Positions 10,833 through 19,766 of a DNA stretch of 20,842 bases are shown here, in pieces; within the stretch, counting starts at the first letter, position 1, and the number at the start of each line of letters is the position of its first letter. Under the pieces are notes generated by a model. It saw only the letters and a list, made by a program, of their open reading frames with translations, was not told the origin of the DNA and did no database searches. The translations under genes and the position numbers were made by a program. The DNA comes from Basidiobolus ranarum. Its lineage: Eukaryota; Basidiobolomycota; Basidiobolomycetes; Basidiobolales. Location of the stretch: assembly GCA_040143965.1 (NCBI GenBank), contig JASJQH010000220.1:1-20842 (forward strand), in the 5' to 3' direction.

Positions 10833-11565
10833 CATAGATCGCTAAATTGAATAATAACAATGAAGTTGCAGCAATGATTGCATTCTCTTGAATACACTGA
10901 GAGTATTACGAATCAAACTTTAATTAATTTTCTGAACTCACACTGAAAGCATTACACCATTTAACAGCTACTATATATATATCTGAGTCTGAAGAACTAA
11001 AGCAAAAATGATTGCCTGTCGGATAATCAATCAGTTTTTGTATCCAATCTAATTCAGTTCAGTGTTATATACAAACACTGAGTTCTTTGTCATGAAACTT
11101 GTAAAAAATAAAGTTGACAATAAAACTCGTTTCAATGTTACGCAAAATCCTCATTACATCGCATAACCATTATAGCGGCTAAATAGTATGCCTAGTACTA
11201 CCCAACTACAAGCTTTGATCATGGTACCTATGTACAAACTCGAACCATGTCTGCGATATGTTCGAAGGAAAACGCCAAGAAGTTCTTTTGTGCATTAATA
11301 ACGCTATATTTGATTTTGTAATAGAATGAAATAATCCCCAAAAGGGGACGACAAAAAATTGATACTATCTCCTTTGAATGCTCCCCCTCCACGGAAATCT
11401 TTAGTAAAAGGCGAAAGATTTATCCGACTAAATGAAGAGGAAACAGGAGCGATGATATCGGTAGTATCGATTGGTCCAGTGTTTATAGCTTTTACTCCTT
11501 TATGGGTTTCGTTTGATTTATAGCATGATAAATCATTCTTCCACATAAATGTCCGAATAATATCC

Positions 11566-11574
11566 AAAATAAAA
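11566..11574 (-). terminator. RNA polymerase III terminator of tRNA-Arg
   Basis: TTTTATTTT on the minus strand directly after the discriminator base; the usual T-run for polymerase III. Confidence 0.8.
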
Positions 11575-11647
11575 CGAGGCGCATGGGACTCGAACCCACA
11601 ATCCCCAGATCCGAAGTCTGATGCCTTATCCATTAGGCCAACGCCCC
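11575..11647 (-). tRNA. tRNA-Arg, anticodon UCG
   Basis: The 73-nt minus-strand sequence folds as a standard cloverleaf. The acceptor stem GGGGCGU pairs with GCGCCUC with two G-U pairs, followed by discriminator G. The anticodon arm UCAGA-CUUCGGA-UCUGG places UCG at positions 34-36, reading CGA. The T arm is GUGGG-UUCGAGU-CCCAU. The A box (TGGCCTAATGG) and B box (GGTTCGAGTCC) for RNA polymerase III are internal. There is no intron and no encoded CCA. TTTTATTTT follows at once (11566-11574) as terminator. Confidence 0.95.
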
Positions 11648-11863
11648 ATATTCATAAATAAGTTATGTTATATTGAAATAGTGTATTTACTAATGCGACT
11701 TTTATGTAACCACCGGAATATGTAACGTTTGACTTGACAAAATCAATACTAGAATAAACATGATTTCAAATGTATATATTTTTATGTTGATTTTCAAGTT
11801 CAAAGAGAAATACAATAAAGTAGGAAACGATGCAATAAAAATAAACTTGGTCACTCTCGGTCA

Positions 11864-13155
11864 TTACCAACCACCCATTCTTCCTTTTTCTGATTCTAGT
11901 CGATTGTATAGAAGATAGAGTGCCATTTGATTGGATTCCGGTGTGCCTGTAATGGTGACCAACCTTTCATTGGTATTTCCTTGAGCTTCAGCAATTTTAA
12001 TATGAGAACCGGACATGTGACGAATCTCATTGATTTTGCTACCGCCTTTTCCAATGATACAACCAACCATATCATTAGGAATGAAGATTTGCTGCGATTG
12101 AGATCCTGGACCGGAATGTCCATGCGGACCACCAGGCATATCTCTATTCATTGGAGGCATAGGTGGGTAGCCGCCATGTTGTGGGCCTGGATGGCCATAG
12201 AATGGAGGAGGGGGAGTCATACCTGGCATTGGTCCATACATAAATGGGAAGCGAGGTTGTGGACGATAGGGAATATGATTAGGGAGAGGGCGATCCATAT
12301 ACTCTTGAAGGATTTGTGCAATGTGGTATACAGCTATATGAATAGCATCGGGAACACCAATCACAGTAATGGTGCGTTCTGTAGAGTTTGGAAGCATTTC
12401 TTCAGACGCATTCAATTTGGCTCCGGAGGCCTCTTGAATTTCTTTGATCTTGGAACCACCTTTTCCAATCACAGAACCCATACGAGTATGAGGAACCAAT
12501 AGACGAATAGTCGCACCATGAGGGCTAGAGGATTGAGAGGAATCATTGGAATCATCAATCAGTTTTTCGGCAACCAGTGAGTAAGCCTGTAAATACAATG
12601 CCATACAAAAATTAGAATGATCAACGAATACTTGGAAGGACCTCTATTCTCAGACAGTGACTAATTATAATCACTGAAATCTCTTAATACCTTAGCAATA
12701 GTATCAATGGGACCAGATACGGTGAGGACTCTGTCAGGTACTCCGGACACTTGTTCTGAAATATTGATCCGAGAACAAGCACGCTCTCTGATATCTTTAA
12801 CAGAGGCACCTCCTTTACCAATAATGATACCTGCTTCTTTCACGAGAACAATAGAGCGTACTGACATAGAAGGGGGTGTACTAGGATTTCTTTCTTTTCC
12901 ATTATCTTCAGTGTTATCTTCACTACGATCACTTCTTCTATCAGGAGAGTGACCACGCTCCTGCGAACGATCTCTTCGGGATCTCTTTTCAATCGGAGAC
13001 CGTTCCCTTCTGTTTTCTTTTCTGGGACGATCCTCCTCCTCCGTACTAACAGCCGCTCTTTTACTGCTGGAATGATGACCACCAGAGTCGGAGTTGGAAT
13101 CATCATCGGACAGATGACGTTTACGATCTGGGGAGGGTTCGTGATCACTAGGCAT
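11864..13155 (-). CDS. Triple KH-domain RNA-binding protein (hnRNP K/PCBP type), two exons
   Basis: Exons 13155-12691 and 12586-11864 join in phase 0 to give 395 residues. The first 95 residues are low-complexity, rich in Ser, Arg, Asp and Glu with RS/RD runs typical of nuclear RNA-binding proteins. Three KH domains follow at about 100-166, 181-250 and 320-388. Each has an intact GKGG binding loop (113-116, 196-199, 334-337). Between KH2 and KH3 is a Pro/Gly/Met-rich linker (255-315). The intron splits KH1: without splicing the protein would stop after IAKVLRDFSDYN, while splicing yields IAK-AYSLVAEKL, the expected last helix. Family members bind C-rich single-stranded RNA or DNA and act in mRNA stability and localisation; fungal relatives include budding yeast Pbp2/Hek2 and fission yeast Rnc1. 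The region before the ATG is strongly pyrimidine-rich on the coding strand (13160-13440), like an mRNA leader. Confidence 0.95.
12587..12690 (-). other. Intron in the KH-domain gene
   Basis: On the minus strand the donor is GCTAAG|GTATTA and the acceptor TTGTATTTACAG|GCTTAC, with TTCTAAT as a likely branch site. The intron is 104 nt long and in phase 0. Its removal restores the third helix of KH1. Confidence 0.9.
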
Positions 13156-13802
13156 ATTTACTAATGGATTGGTTCGTGGTAGACGATGGGTAAGGAAGAG
13201 TAGACTGATCCTAAAGTAAACATAGGTAGGTCAAGAATTGTGAACAAAAGGGGACACATAAACAGAGAAAGGTATATTTCGGGTAGGAAAGGGAAGGACT
13301 GTACCAATAAAGAGGCAGGTGATATTTTGGGAAGGAGAGAGGTTGTAGATGGTTGTTTTGAAGTGTTTGTAGATGAAACGGGTCGAAGAGATATAAGACA
13401 ACGACCAGAAGTGAGAAGTGTCTAGAAATAGTAGGAAAATGATTCAGTTAGCTTGTTTAAAAAATGGGAATAACTTTAAGACGTGGTCGAACCAAGTAGA
13501 GCCACTTCAGTAGTAAACACAGGTAAAAATTGGCTGACAAGCAATGGTCAAGTATCTTTATAACCAAGTGAGCTTCCCCTATAATATCCAACTTGAGATT
13601 GGTTCATTTCGCCCCGTGTCCCATTTTTTTTCATTAATCGGGTTTTTTTGCACCAATCATAAGACGTATTAATGCTCGTCTTTTGCTTGCTCCATCCATC
13701 CATGAATGCATTATATTCGAGAGTGAATATTACCGTAGCATCATGATAGCCAAGATTGAGTTGCAACGCAGTCCAATTTGTCCAAATTAAACTACTACCT
13801 CA

Positions 13803-13844
13803 CCATCACCATCACTATGACCATAACCATAATCATAACCCTAA
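13803..13844 (+). repeat. Degenerate hexanucleotide tract ending in a telomere-type unit
   Basis: Seven hexamers in register: CCATCA twice, CTATGA, CCATAA twice, TCATAA, CCCTAA. The last equals the vertebrate/fungal-type telomere unit, and AACCCTAG follows at 13852. Confidence 0.8.
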
Positions 13845-14149
13845 TGGACCAAACCCTAGCCGCGCAAAGAACTCTAGATTAAGAGTCAAACCAATCTACT
13901 GAAGTTCACCAAGTCAATTTAGCTTAGCCGTTAAGCGACAAATCACGAATAGCTTGAGTGTGTATCACGAGGTTACAGCTAGTTTCATAGGATAAAGCAA
14001 ATCAGATTATGGGGAGAAGGGGAAGAAAAGTGGTAATCGAACTAATAATCGTACTAATAATCCCAGTTTTATATATAGATTTTCCAGAAACGAAAGTGCA
14101 TTTCACTTAATCCCGACAGTCCCCAACAGGACACCCTAGATTTTTGGAA

Positions 14150-14157
14150 TATAAAAG
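14150..14157 (+). promoter_or_regulatory. TATA box of AN1 copy 1
   Basis: TATAAAAG, 110 nt before the ATG at 14267, followed by a CT-rich leader. Confidence 0.6.
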
Positions 14158-14266
14158 TTACACCTCTGTCTCTGCACTTGATCTAATTATCTCTGCACCT
14201 CTTTCATTTCTTCGTTTCCTTTGACCTCTACCCATTTGGTTATCTCCTCTCTCTACTCACTCAAAC

Positions 14267-14494
14267 ATGGCAAAAATTCAAGGAAAGAGAATAGCCAAAT
14301 GTACCGCCAATGGTTGCTCCAATCGCGCCGTTCGAATTGTTGGTGATTGTCGTTATTGCCAGCACAAGTTTTGCGGACAGCATCGACTTCCCGAGACACA
14401 CGCCTGCCCTAATCTTACCACATGTAAGCAGAACTCATTCAAAACGTATGCTGATCGTCTACTCAGCGAAAAATGCGTTGCCAGTAAGGTGTGA
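14267..14494 (+). CDS. Small AN1-type zinc-finger protein, copy 1
   Basis: Intronless, 75 residues. The zinc ligands are C12, C17, C28, C31, C36, H39, H45 and C47, giving C-x4-C-x10-C-x2-C-x4-C-x2-H-x5-H-x-C. This is an AN1 finger with the CX4C/CX2C spacing of the ZFAND1/ZFAND2/Cuz1 branch rather than the CX2C/CxC spacing of ZFAND5-like proteins. After the finger come NLTTCKQ and the tail [15 protein letters not shown], shared by all five copies in the window. AN1 proteins generally act in stress responses and at ubiquitin, Cdc48 or proteasome complexes. The role of this short form is not known to me. The start is the first ATG after a CT-rich leader. It carries three more N-terminal residues than the other copies. 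Confidence 0.93.
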   Translation: MAKIQGKRIAKCTANGCSNRAVRIVGDCRYCQHKFCGQHRLPETHACPNLTTCKQNSFKTYADRLLSEKCVASKV

Positions 14495-14709
14495 AGGTAT
14501 CCAATAATTCTCAGTCACCTCATCTCAGCCTTGGCTTCCCCTTCTCTCCTTGGGTGGAGATTCCAGTCACTAATTTAAAGGCGTAAAGAAGCGATATATT
14601 GCTGTCTTGAATAGAACCCTAGCATTAGATTCAGTACTCACTTGCGAAACTCTGTACTATATATAATACTGTATATTAATACTATTATTAAAGGATTGAA
14701 TAGACCTAA

Positions 14710-14727
14710 TTCATTCATTCATTCATT
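14710..14727 (+). repeat. TTCA microsatellite
   Basis: About four and a half units of TTCA in the presumed 3' flank of AN1 copy 1. Confidence 0.9.
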
Positions 14728-14790
14728 ATAAGAATAAATTGATTTTAGATGCACTGAATATGTATTACGTTTACATGCCATATGATAACG

Positions 14791-14805
14791 AACCCTAACC
14801 CTAAA
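14791..14805 (+). repeat. Interstitial telomere-like motif (AACCCTAACCCTAAA)
   Basis: Two full CCCTAA units in tandem between AN1 copies 1 and 2; the longest of the telomere-like sites together with 15224-15236. Confidence 0.85.
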
Positions 14806-15223
14806 TTGATTATTAATTGGGTGGCACTATCATGATCATTCTTACTTGGAATATAACAGTCCATATATCGGTCGATTGATGCCGCAGTTAAGCCTTACAT
14901 GCACCTCTATCCAATTCCGACCAAGTTACTCATATCTGGTGCCATTGGTGATTTAAGGCAAGGAAGAGTGATTTAGGGTAAAAACGGAAACAACGAGAAA
15001 CCTCTGTTGATCTTTGAATTCAATTAGGCTTTGATTTATCCCACTCTGAACGGGAAAATCCGAACCTTTTCTCCACCAGAAGGATTTATATCTCGAGATG
15101 AACAAGCTAGTACCACCCACATATATGCACACGCACCTATGTTCCACAATTTACACTAAAATCAAAATATGCTCACGAGGTCAGCAAACCCAGTCGAGAA
15201 TTTCATAACAGGTTTTACTAGTG

Positions 15224-15236
15224 ACCCTAACCCTAG
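15224..15236 (+). repeat. Interstitial telomere-like motif (ACCCTAACCCTAG)
   Basis: A second tandem pair of CCCTAA-type units, about 550 nt before the start of AN1 copy 2. Confidence 0.85.
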
Positions 15237-15391
15237 TACCTACTCACAAAATGGTTCCAGACCTAAAACCAGATTCCGGGGGAGCGGTTTTATTGGTAAC
15301 TTGGAACTGCCCCTCATTTGAAGTAGTTATATGGATATTCTGGACTCAGTAATACTATACAGGTTCGAAAACGGCCCAGGATGGACTTAGA

Positions 15392-15562
15392 CCAATCATC
15401 CACTGATTTCGGCCAATCATCACTCCTAACATGGATTTCAAAGGTTCGTTGATTACACAATAGCTTATTTATAAATCGAATGTAAGCAGTATTCCATTGG
15501 TCGATCCTCATGAGACCTCGCGAAATGACTTATTCGCCACGGCGGATATGGACTTACATTGG
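15392..15562. promoter_or_regulatory. Cluster of four CCAAT boxes upstream of AN1 copy 2
   Basis: CCAAT at 15392-15396 and 15413-15417 (both within the same longer word CCAATCATC), and ATTGG at 15496-15500 and 15558-15562. They lie about 220-390 nt before the ATG at 15783. CCAAT is the site of the heterotrimeric HAP/NF-Y factor in fungi. Function here is inferred from clustering only. Confidence 0.45.
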
Positions 15563-15716
15563 TTCCATTGCTTCCCCCGAAACAGCATCTTTGGCACCAT
15601 CAGTTACTGAACTACTTACTGTTTGAAGATGAGTATATCCTTGTATGGCTAATTCACTCTCCAAAGCCACACATTGTTTGTCAAATGACCCGCCACATGA
15701 TGATTCCTCAGTTTCG

Positions 15717-15724
15717 TATAAAAT
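15717..15724 (+). promoter_or_regulatory. TATA box of AN1 copy 2
   Basis: TATAAAAT, 59 nt before the ATG at 15783. It overlaps the in-frame ATG at 15723, which argues that translation starts further down. Confidence 0.55.
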
Positions 15725-15782
15725 GATTGATTGCTGCCCATTCGATTCAACATTTAATATACTCGCCAAGAACTCAACCGAA

Positions 15783-16001
15783 ATGATGATGAAGAAAGCC
15801 GCCAAATGCTTTGTACCCAGCTGCAACGACCGTGCTGTACGTATTGTCGGAGAATGTAGATACTGCGAACACAAGTTCTGCGGCAAGCATAGACTACCCG
15901 AGGCTCACGTCTGTCCAAACCTTACTACATGCAAGCAAAATTCATTTGAGCGTTACGCGGATCGCCTCTTGAGTGAGAAGTGTGTTGCCAGCAAAGTTTG
16001 A
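15783..16001 (+). CDS. Small AN1-type zinc-finger protein, copy 2
   Basis: 72 residues starting MMMKKAAKC. The eight zinc ligands and spacing match copy 1, and the tail [15 protein letters not shown] is identical. The open frame extends upstream to an ATG at 15645, but I chose 15783. It gives the 72-residue length seen in copies 3 and 5 and in the AN1 part of copy 4, and a TATA box at 15717 lies inside the longer frame. The next ATGs at 15786 and 15789 are equally possible starts. AATAAA at 16266-16271 may serve as polyadenylation signal. The gene is intronless and convergent with copy 3. Confidence 0.88.
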   Translation: MMMKKAAKCFVPSCNDRAVRIVGECRYCEHKFCGKHRLPEAHVCPNLTTCKQNSFERYADRLLSEKCVASKV

Positions 16002-16878
16002 TCACTTTCTTAGTTGACTGCTCTTCTAACGCTGGTATGTTTACCAGTCACCTTGAGACAGCCCATCCGGTCCGGACCATGAGTCTCCGTCATCTTTGTA
16101 ACACCACTTTCCAGTTAATCTCCACGGACCAATGGAGCCTCGTCACCAAATTCTCGATATAGACTGTACCTTGAATTATATTAATATTGATTAATTAATT
16201 CTATACGTTATATTCGATTTTAATGTAATATGTATTTGTAAACAATCTACAAACCAAGCTACCTAAATAAATAGCCACTTGCATATATTTTTTAACAAAT
16301 TACGTCCACTGCTTTGATTGCTGTCAGCTATTCCTGAAAATAATCATCTGAGTTGCGTAGTAAATCAAGCTTGTACTTATTATACCTGATAGTCGCCAAA
16401 TACAATGCAGTGTTCATAACAAAGTTATAGAGAAGACGGTTTTGCCAATGTGTTGGGGATGCAATAGCGACATTCTCCGATCAGTCATGATTATTTAGAA
16501 TTCCTTAGCAGGGTTTTCACTTGACGTTGCAAAAAGGAAATCTCTAGAAGATTGTGGATGATGGTGGATGAATGATAAATTGACCGGTTTTCCGTTTTCC
16601 ATTTCACCTTAGATTTGGAATCCAAGAAGTTTCTTTCTTGGCTAAATTTAAAAGCGCTTTGATTGGACTTTGACTAAGTTATACCAGATCAAGATCACAT
16701 GGGTTTAAAGGTTGACTAATTACAAAGATTTATTACATATTAAAGGATGATTGGATAAGTTAGTGCGATGAAAGATACTAATACAATACAACTCAGAGAT
16801 GAGTAGATATATGATGCTTTTGAAGCGTAACTGACATGACTTTCTACACTAGCTGCATTTACAGGCGAATTGAGAAGT
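16002..16878. other. 3' intergenic region between convergent AN1 copies 2 and 3
   Basis: AT-rich with AATAAA at 16266-16271 (+) and TTTATT at 16729-16734 (AATAAA on -), consistent with two gene ends facing each other. No open frame or repeat I can support. Confidence 0.6.
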
Positions 16879-17097
16879 TTAAACCTTGCTAGCGACACAT
16901 TTTTCGCTGAGTAAACGATCGGCATAGATTTTGAAGGAATTTTGTTTACACGTAATAAGGTTTGGACAGGCATGAGTTTCTGGGATACGATGTTGTCCAC
17001 AAAATTTGTGTTCGCAGTAGCGGCATTCACCAACGATACGAATAGCACGGTTAGAGCAGCTGTTCATGGTACATCTAGTGGCAGGCTTTCCGGACAT
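16879..17097 (-). CDS. Small AN1-type zinc-finger protein, copy 3
   Basis: 72 residues starting MSGKPATRC, the only copy on the minus strand. All eight AN1 ligands are present in the same spacing as copy 1. The linker reads NLITCKQ and the tail [15 protein letters not shown] is unchanged. An open extension reaches 17217, but a TATATT-type element (TATTTAAG, 17171-17178) lies within it, 74 nt before the ATG at 17097, so the short start is favoured. Divergent from copy 4 across about 1.1 kb. Intronless. Confidence 0.9.
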   Translation of the reverse strand: MSGKPATRCTMNSCSNRAIRIVGECRYCEHKFCGQHRIPETHACPNLITCKQNSFKIYADRLLSEKCVASKV

Positions 17098-17170
17098 CTT
17101 TGTGAAGAATGAGTTGTATGAAGTAGTAGTTATGAAATAAGATAGTGATACACTGACATGCCACTGGACA

Positions 17171-17178
17171 CTTAAATA
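17171..17178 (-). promoter_or_regulatory. TATA-like element of AN1 copy 3
   Basis: TATTTAAG on the minus strand, 74 nt before the ATG at 17097. Confidence 0.45.
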
Positions 17179-17593
17179 CTTCCTCGAAAGATCGTCCAAA
17201 ACTCTTCGTAACTTCATTTGTTCCAGAATCTCGTTGACTTTAGCCAGAATCGAATATGTGGGTTAAAGTGATCTCTTCACAATCGATGGAAATAGAAATT
17301 CCTTACTTGGCATAAATTACATGAATTCCAATTAAATTGATAATTGTGGAAACCTTATTAGACCTAACATATGTGTTCTACTCATTCCTAGCCCAATAAG
17401 GACTTACTAATTTATTTATACATCTTGGGTAAATGAGCGAACGTTCGGGTCTAGATCATTCACTGCCGATTGTAATGGGGAATTCTGGAATCTTTGGTTG
17501 CATTTAGTCGATCGTCACTAGCATAATATTACGGAATATATCATGCCAAGAGACGCGATACATAATGTGAGTGTTGGTTTGGTTTTAGCCTCG

Positions 17594-17812
17594 TCAAGGT
17601 GATTGTGATGTACGTACGAGTCCAAGTGAGAGGCAAGGGGGGACTAGGTTTAAGAAGGCTGTTTGTGGAGCGTGGCTCAAGTGTCGTTCTTCTAAATCTA
17701 GAACCCCTCTAAGACTCCGTATGAAATCCGGATGTTTGTGGAACCAATAAGTACCAAATTCACTTGATATAGTCTTCTGGGGGAATTGGAGGAATTTGGA
17801 ACAATCAAACAA
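17594..17812 (-). pseudogene. Possible multicopper-oxidase remnant
   Basis: A 72-residue open stretch without an ATG start (first codon TTG). It contains EFGTYWFHKH followed by RSLRGVL. Multicopper oxidases such as laccases carry GTYWYHSH followed about eight residues later by GLxGxL; here the gap is about two residues shorter. No HWHG motif or other copper site is visible nearby. Most likely either a relic or a chance match; not an intact gene. Confidence 0.22.
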
Positions 17813-17941
17813 TGTTGCTCACATGAGGCATATACAAAATTATATAGATCTCATTCCAAATGTATATAGTTCCAGACCATATTTGGTATCTATGGCTCCT
17901 ATGCTGATTTCCAAAATTAACCTGAGTTCAGCGTATCGGAC

Positions 17942-18124
17942 ATGATGTCTGCGGATTTGACAACGCTGACGGTCCGACATTATGCGAATGAAAGAGAGTC
18001 GCAATTCGCAATTCGTAATATGGATATGGATATGGATGTGGATGATTCTGGCGAAAATCCTGAGAGAAAGGCACAATCTGATCATGTGAGTATGGATATT
18101 CAAGTCATTACGCGTCCAAATTGA
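17942..18124 (+). CDS. Hypothetical 60-residue acidic protein
   Basis: An ATG-initiated frame that I do not recognise. It is hydrophilic, contains a run of four Met-Asp pairs followed by Val-Asp-Asp (about residues 27-36, from an ATGGAT micro-repeat), and ends 26 nt before the TATA box of the ubiquitin fusion gene. No leader, splice or polyadenylation signal of its own is clear. It may be a small gene, a detached exon, or a chance frame in a promoter region. Confidence 0.25.
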   Translation: MMSADLTTLTVRHYANERESQFAIRNMDMDMDVDDSGENPERKAQSDHVSMDIQVITRPN

Positions 18125-18149
18125 TGTAATTTATGGATTCGACATTTTC

Positions 18150-18157
18150 TATATAAG
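18150..18157 (+). promoter_or_regulatory. TATA box of the ubiquitin-AN1 gene
   Basis: TATATAAG, 51 nt before the ATG at 18208. Confidence 0.6.
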
Positions 18158-18162
18158 ACTGA

Positions 18163-18654
<492 letters not shown>

Positions 18655-18741
18655 GCTCCCATTATCCCAAAAGTAACTTATTGTCCGCATGTTGATGTTA
18701 GTTAATATTGTATTATTAATTGTAATTTTTCTACGTATTCC

Positions 18742-18747
18742 AATAAA
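18742..18747 (+). terminator. Polyadenylation signal of the ubiquitin-AN1 gene
   Basis: AATAAA, 88 nt after the stop codon. Confidence 0.5.
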
Positions 18748-18952
18748 TCCAAATTCATGTACACTCTACATTTTGCTCTGCTCTGCTCTACTTTTATTAC
18801 CTGTCCAATCTGACTCCTAAACATCTCTACATGACGCAAGTCTTAATAGTCCATGTACGTAATAGAACCCCTTCTTTGGTTCAATATATAACAACAAGGC
18901 TGCAGGATTATTGAAACTCACATAATACAGCCCGCATTTGAGTGATGACGCC

Positions 18953-19154
18953 TACCCCTTGGCCCCTTCAATGTCGATAGCACAATGAATTCGTGACCCA
19001 ATATCCCGTTGCTTGCTTCAACAGTGAATACCATTTGAACATCAGTTGAACATCGTGTTTCATATTGATTGATTAATATGCTACCCAAGTCCTCTTATGA
19101 AATTGTGATCACTAACCGGTTTTTTCTGATAAAGACAAAGGGGGCCAAGGGGTA
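18953..19154. repeat. 14-nt inverted repeat with GC-rich arms
   Basis: TACCCCTTGGCCCC at 18953-18966 is the exact reverse complement of 19141-19154, with 174 nt between the arms. The arms contain CCCCT/AGGGG and stand out from the AT-rich surroundings. Confidence 0.85.
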
Positions 19155-19411
19155 ACAGAAAAAGGGAGGAATAAGAAAGGTGCCGATTAGGAAATTGAAT
19201 CTTGGGGAGTTTAAGGATGTGCCGGGACCATAGATTTCCAATTCTGGATATTAGTCATTTATAAGAAAGTGAAGGTTGCTACCAGAATTAGGGAATCATT
19301 TGTAATCATTCATTCCAGTCCTCTCGAGACCCGAAGCTCAAAGCCGAAAACTCGAGACCATCCCTTTTCTAACTTCCAAGGCCAATCTCAATAGAAAACG
19401 AGCACAATAGA

Positions 19412-19630
19412 ATGCAACACAAGAAGATTCAAAAATGCGAAATCGTCGGCTGTTACGACCGTGCCATACGAATTATTGGTGTATGTAGATATTGCGAACA
19501 AAGATTCTGTGGATTGCATAGACTACCTGAATCACACGCCTGTTCCAATTTAACCATCTGTAAGCAGTATTCCTTCGCTCGTTACGCTGATCGTCTATTA
19601 AGCGAGAAGTGTGTTGCCAGTAAAGTTTAA
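19412..19630 (+). CDS. Small AN1-type zinc-finger protein, copy 5
   Basis: 72 residues starting MQHKKIQKC. The eight AN1 ligands keep the C-x4-C-x10-C-x2-C-x4-C-x2-H-x5-H-x-C spacing and the tail [15 protein letters not shown] is identical to the other copies. The body has diverged most here: a Val replaces the acidic residue before CRYC, and the linker is SNLTICKQYSF. Several AGGGG-type motifs lie upstream. AATAAA at 19761-19766. Intronless, same strand as copy 4, about 760 nt after it. Confidence 0.92.
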   Translation: MQHKKIQKCEIVGCYDRAIRIIGVCRYCEQRFCGLHRLPESHACSNLTICKQYSFARYADRLLSEKCVASKV

Positions 19631-19760
19631 CGAATCGCAGTATCTGGTATTTTGCCTTCAGTCTTGACTTAGCACTTGCTAGCTAGAAATACATCCCTTA
19701 ATAGAGATTATCTAAACTTTACTCCTATGGAACTATTTCCTTCCGATGTAGATAAATCCA

Positions 19761-19766
19761 AATAAA
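19761..19766 (+). terminator. Polyadenylation signal of AN1 copy 5
   Basis: AATAAA, 130 nt after the stop codon. Confidence 0.4.

Larger units (their letters stand above)
9363..11574. other. Long non-coding or decayed region
   Basis: About 2.2 kb without an intact gene I can support. It holds the promoter side of the reductase, an unrecognised plus-strand open stretch at 9704-9949 that lacks a suitable ATG, the protein remnant at 10192-10538 (-), the palindrome at 10793-10832, and a plus-strand open stretch (11335-11523) without a usable start. Stop codons are otherwise frequent in all frames. Confidence 0.55.
13156..14266. other. Divergent intergenic region of the KH gene and AN1 copy 1
   Basis: The region serves two divergent genes. 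13160-13440 is purine-rich on the plus strand, so pyrimidine-rich in the KH transcript leader. CCAAT motifs occur near 13654 and 13886. A degenerate hexamer tract ends in CCCTAA (13803-13844), with a second AACCCTA unit at 13852 and an ACCCTA at 14133. TATAAAAG at 14150 and a CT-rich leader (14160-14262) precede AN1 copy 1. I see no credible gene here. Confidence 0.6.
14495..15782. other. Intergenic region between AN1 copies 1 and 2
   Basis: Contains AACCCTAG at 14615, a (TTCA)n microsatellite at 14710-14727, AACCCTAACCCTAAA at 14791-14805, a reverse unit near 14973 and ACCCTAACCCTAG at 15224-15236. Four CCAAT/ATTGG motifs lie between 15392 and 15562, and a TATA box at 15717. Open stretches here look like chance and are not called. 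Confidence 0.6.
18655..19411. other. Intergenic region between AN1 copies 4 and 5
   Basis: Holds the copy 4 polyadenylation signal, several AGGGG/CCCCT motifs (18868, 18955, 18963, 19148), a 14-nt inverted repeat (18953-18966 with 19141-19154) and a weak TATA-like TTTATAAG at 19258-19265. No open frame I can support. Confidence 0.6.

Noticed and set aside
11304-11633. 109-residue minus-strand frame next to the KH gene
   Set aside because: It runs through the whole body of the tRNA-Arg; the first part is tRNA sequence read as protein, and no motif is present.
11927-12502. 191-residue plus-strand frame
   Set aside because: It lies opposite the second exon of the KH gene, whose three conserved domains leave no doubt about the coding strand.
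13548-13766. 72-residue minus-strand frame upstream of the KH gene
   Set aside because: No motif, no promoter or leader signs, and it spans homopolymer runs; most likely chance.
15645-15782. N-terminal extension of AN1 copy 2 to the ATG at 15645
   Set aside because: A TATA box lies inside it, and the short start gives the 72-residue length of the other copies.
15554-15886. 110-residue minus-strand frame
   Set aside because: It overlaps the promoter and 5' half of AN1 copy 2 in antisense; no recognisable sequence.
17098-17217. N-terminal extension of AN1 copy 3
   Set aside because: It contains the TATA-like element and leader; the residues before MSGKP have no counterpart in other copies.
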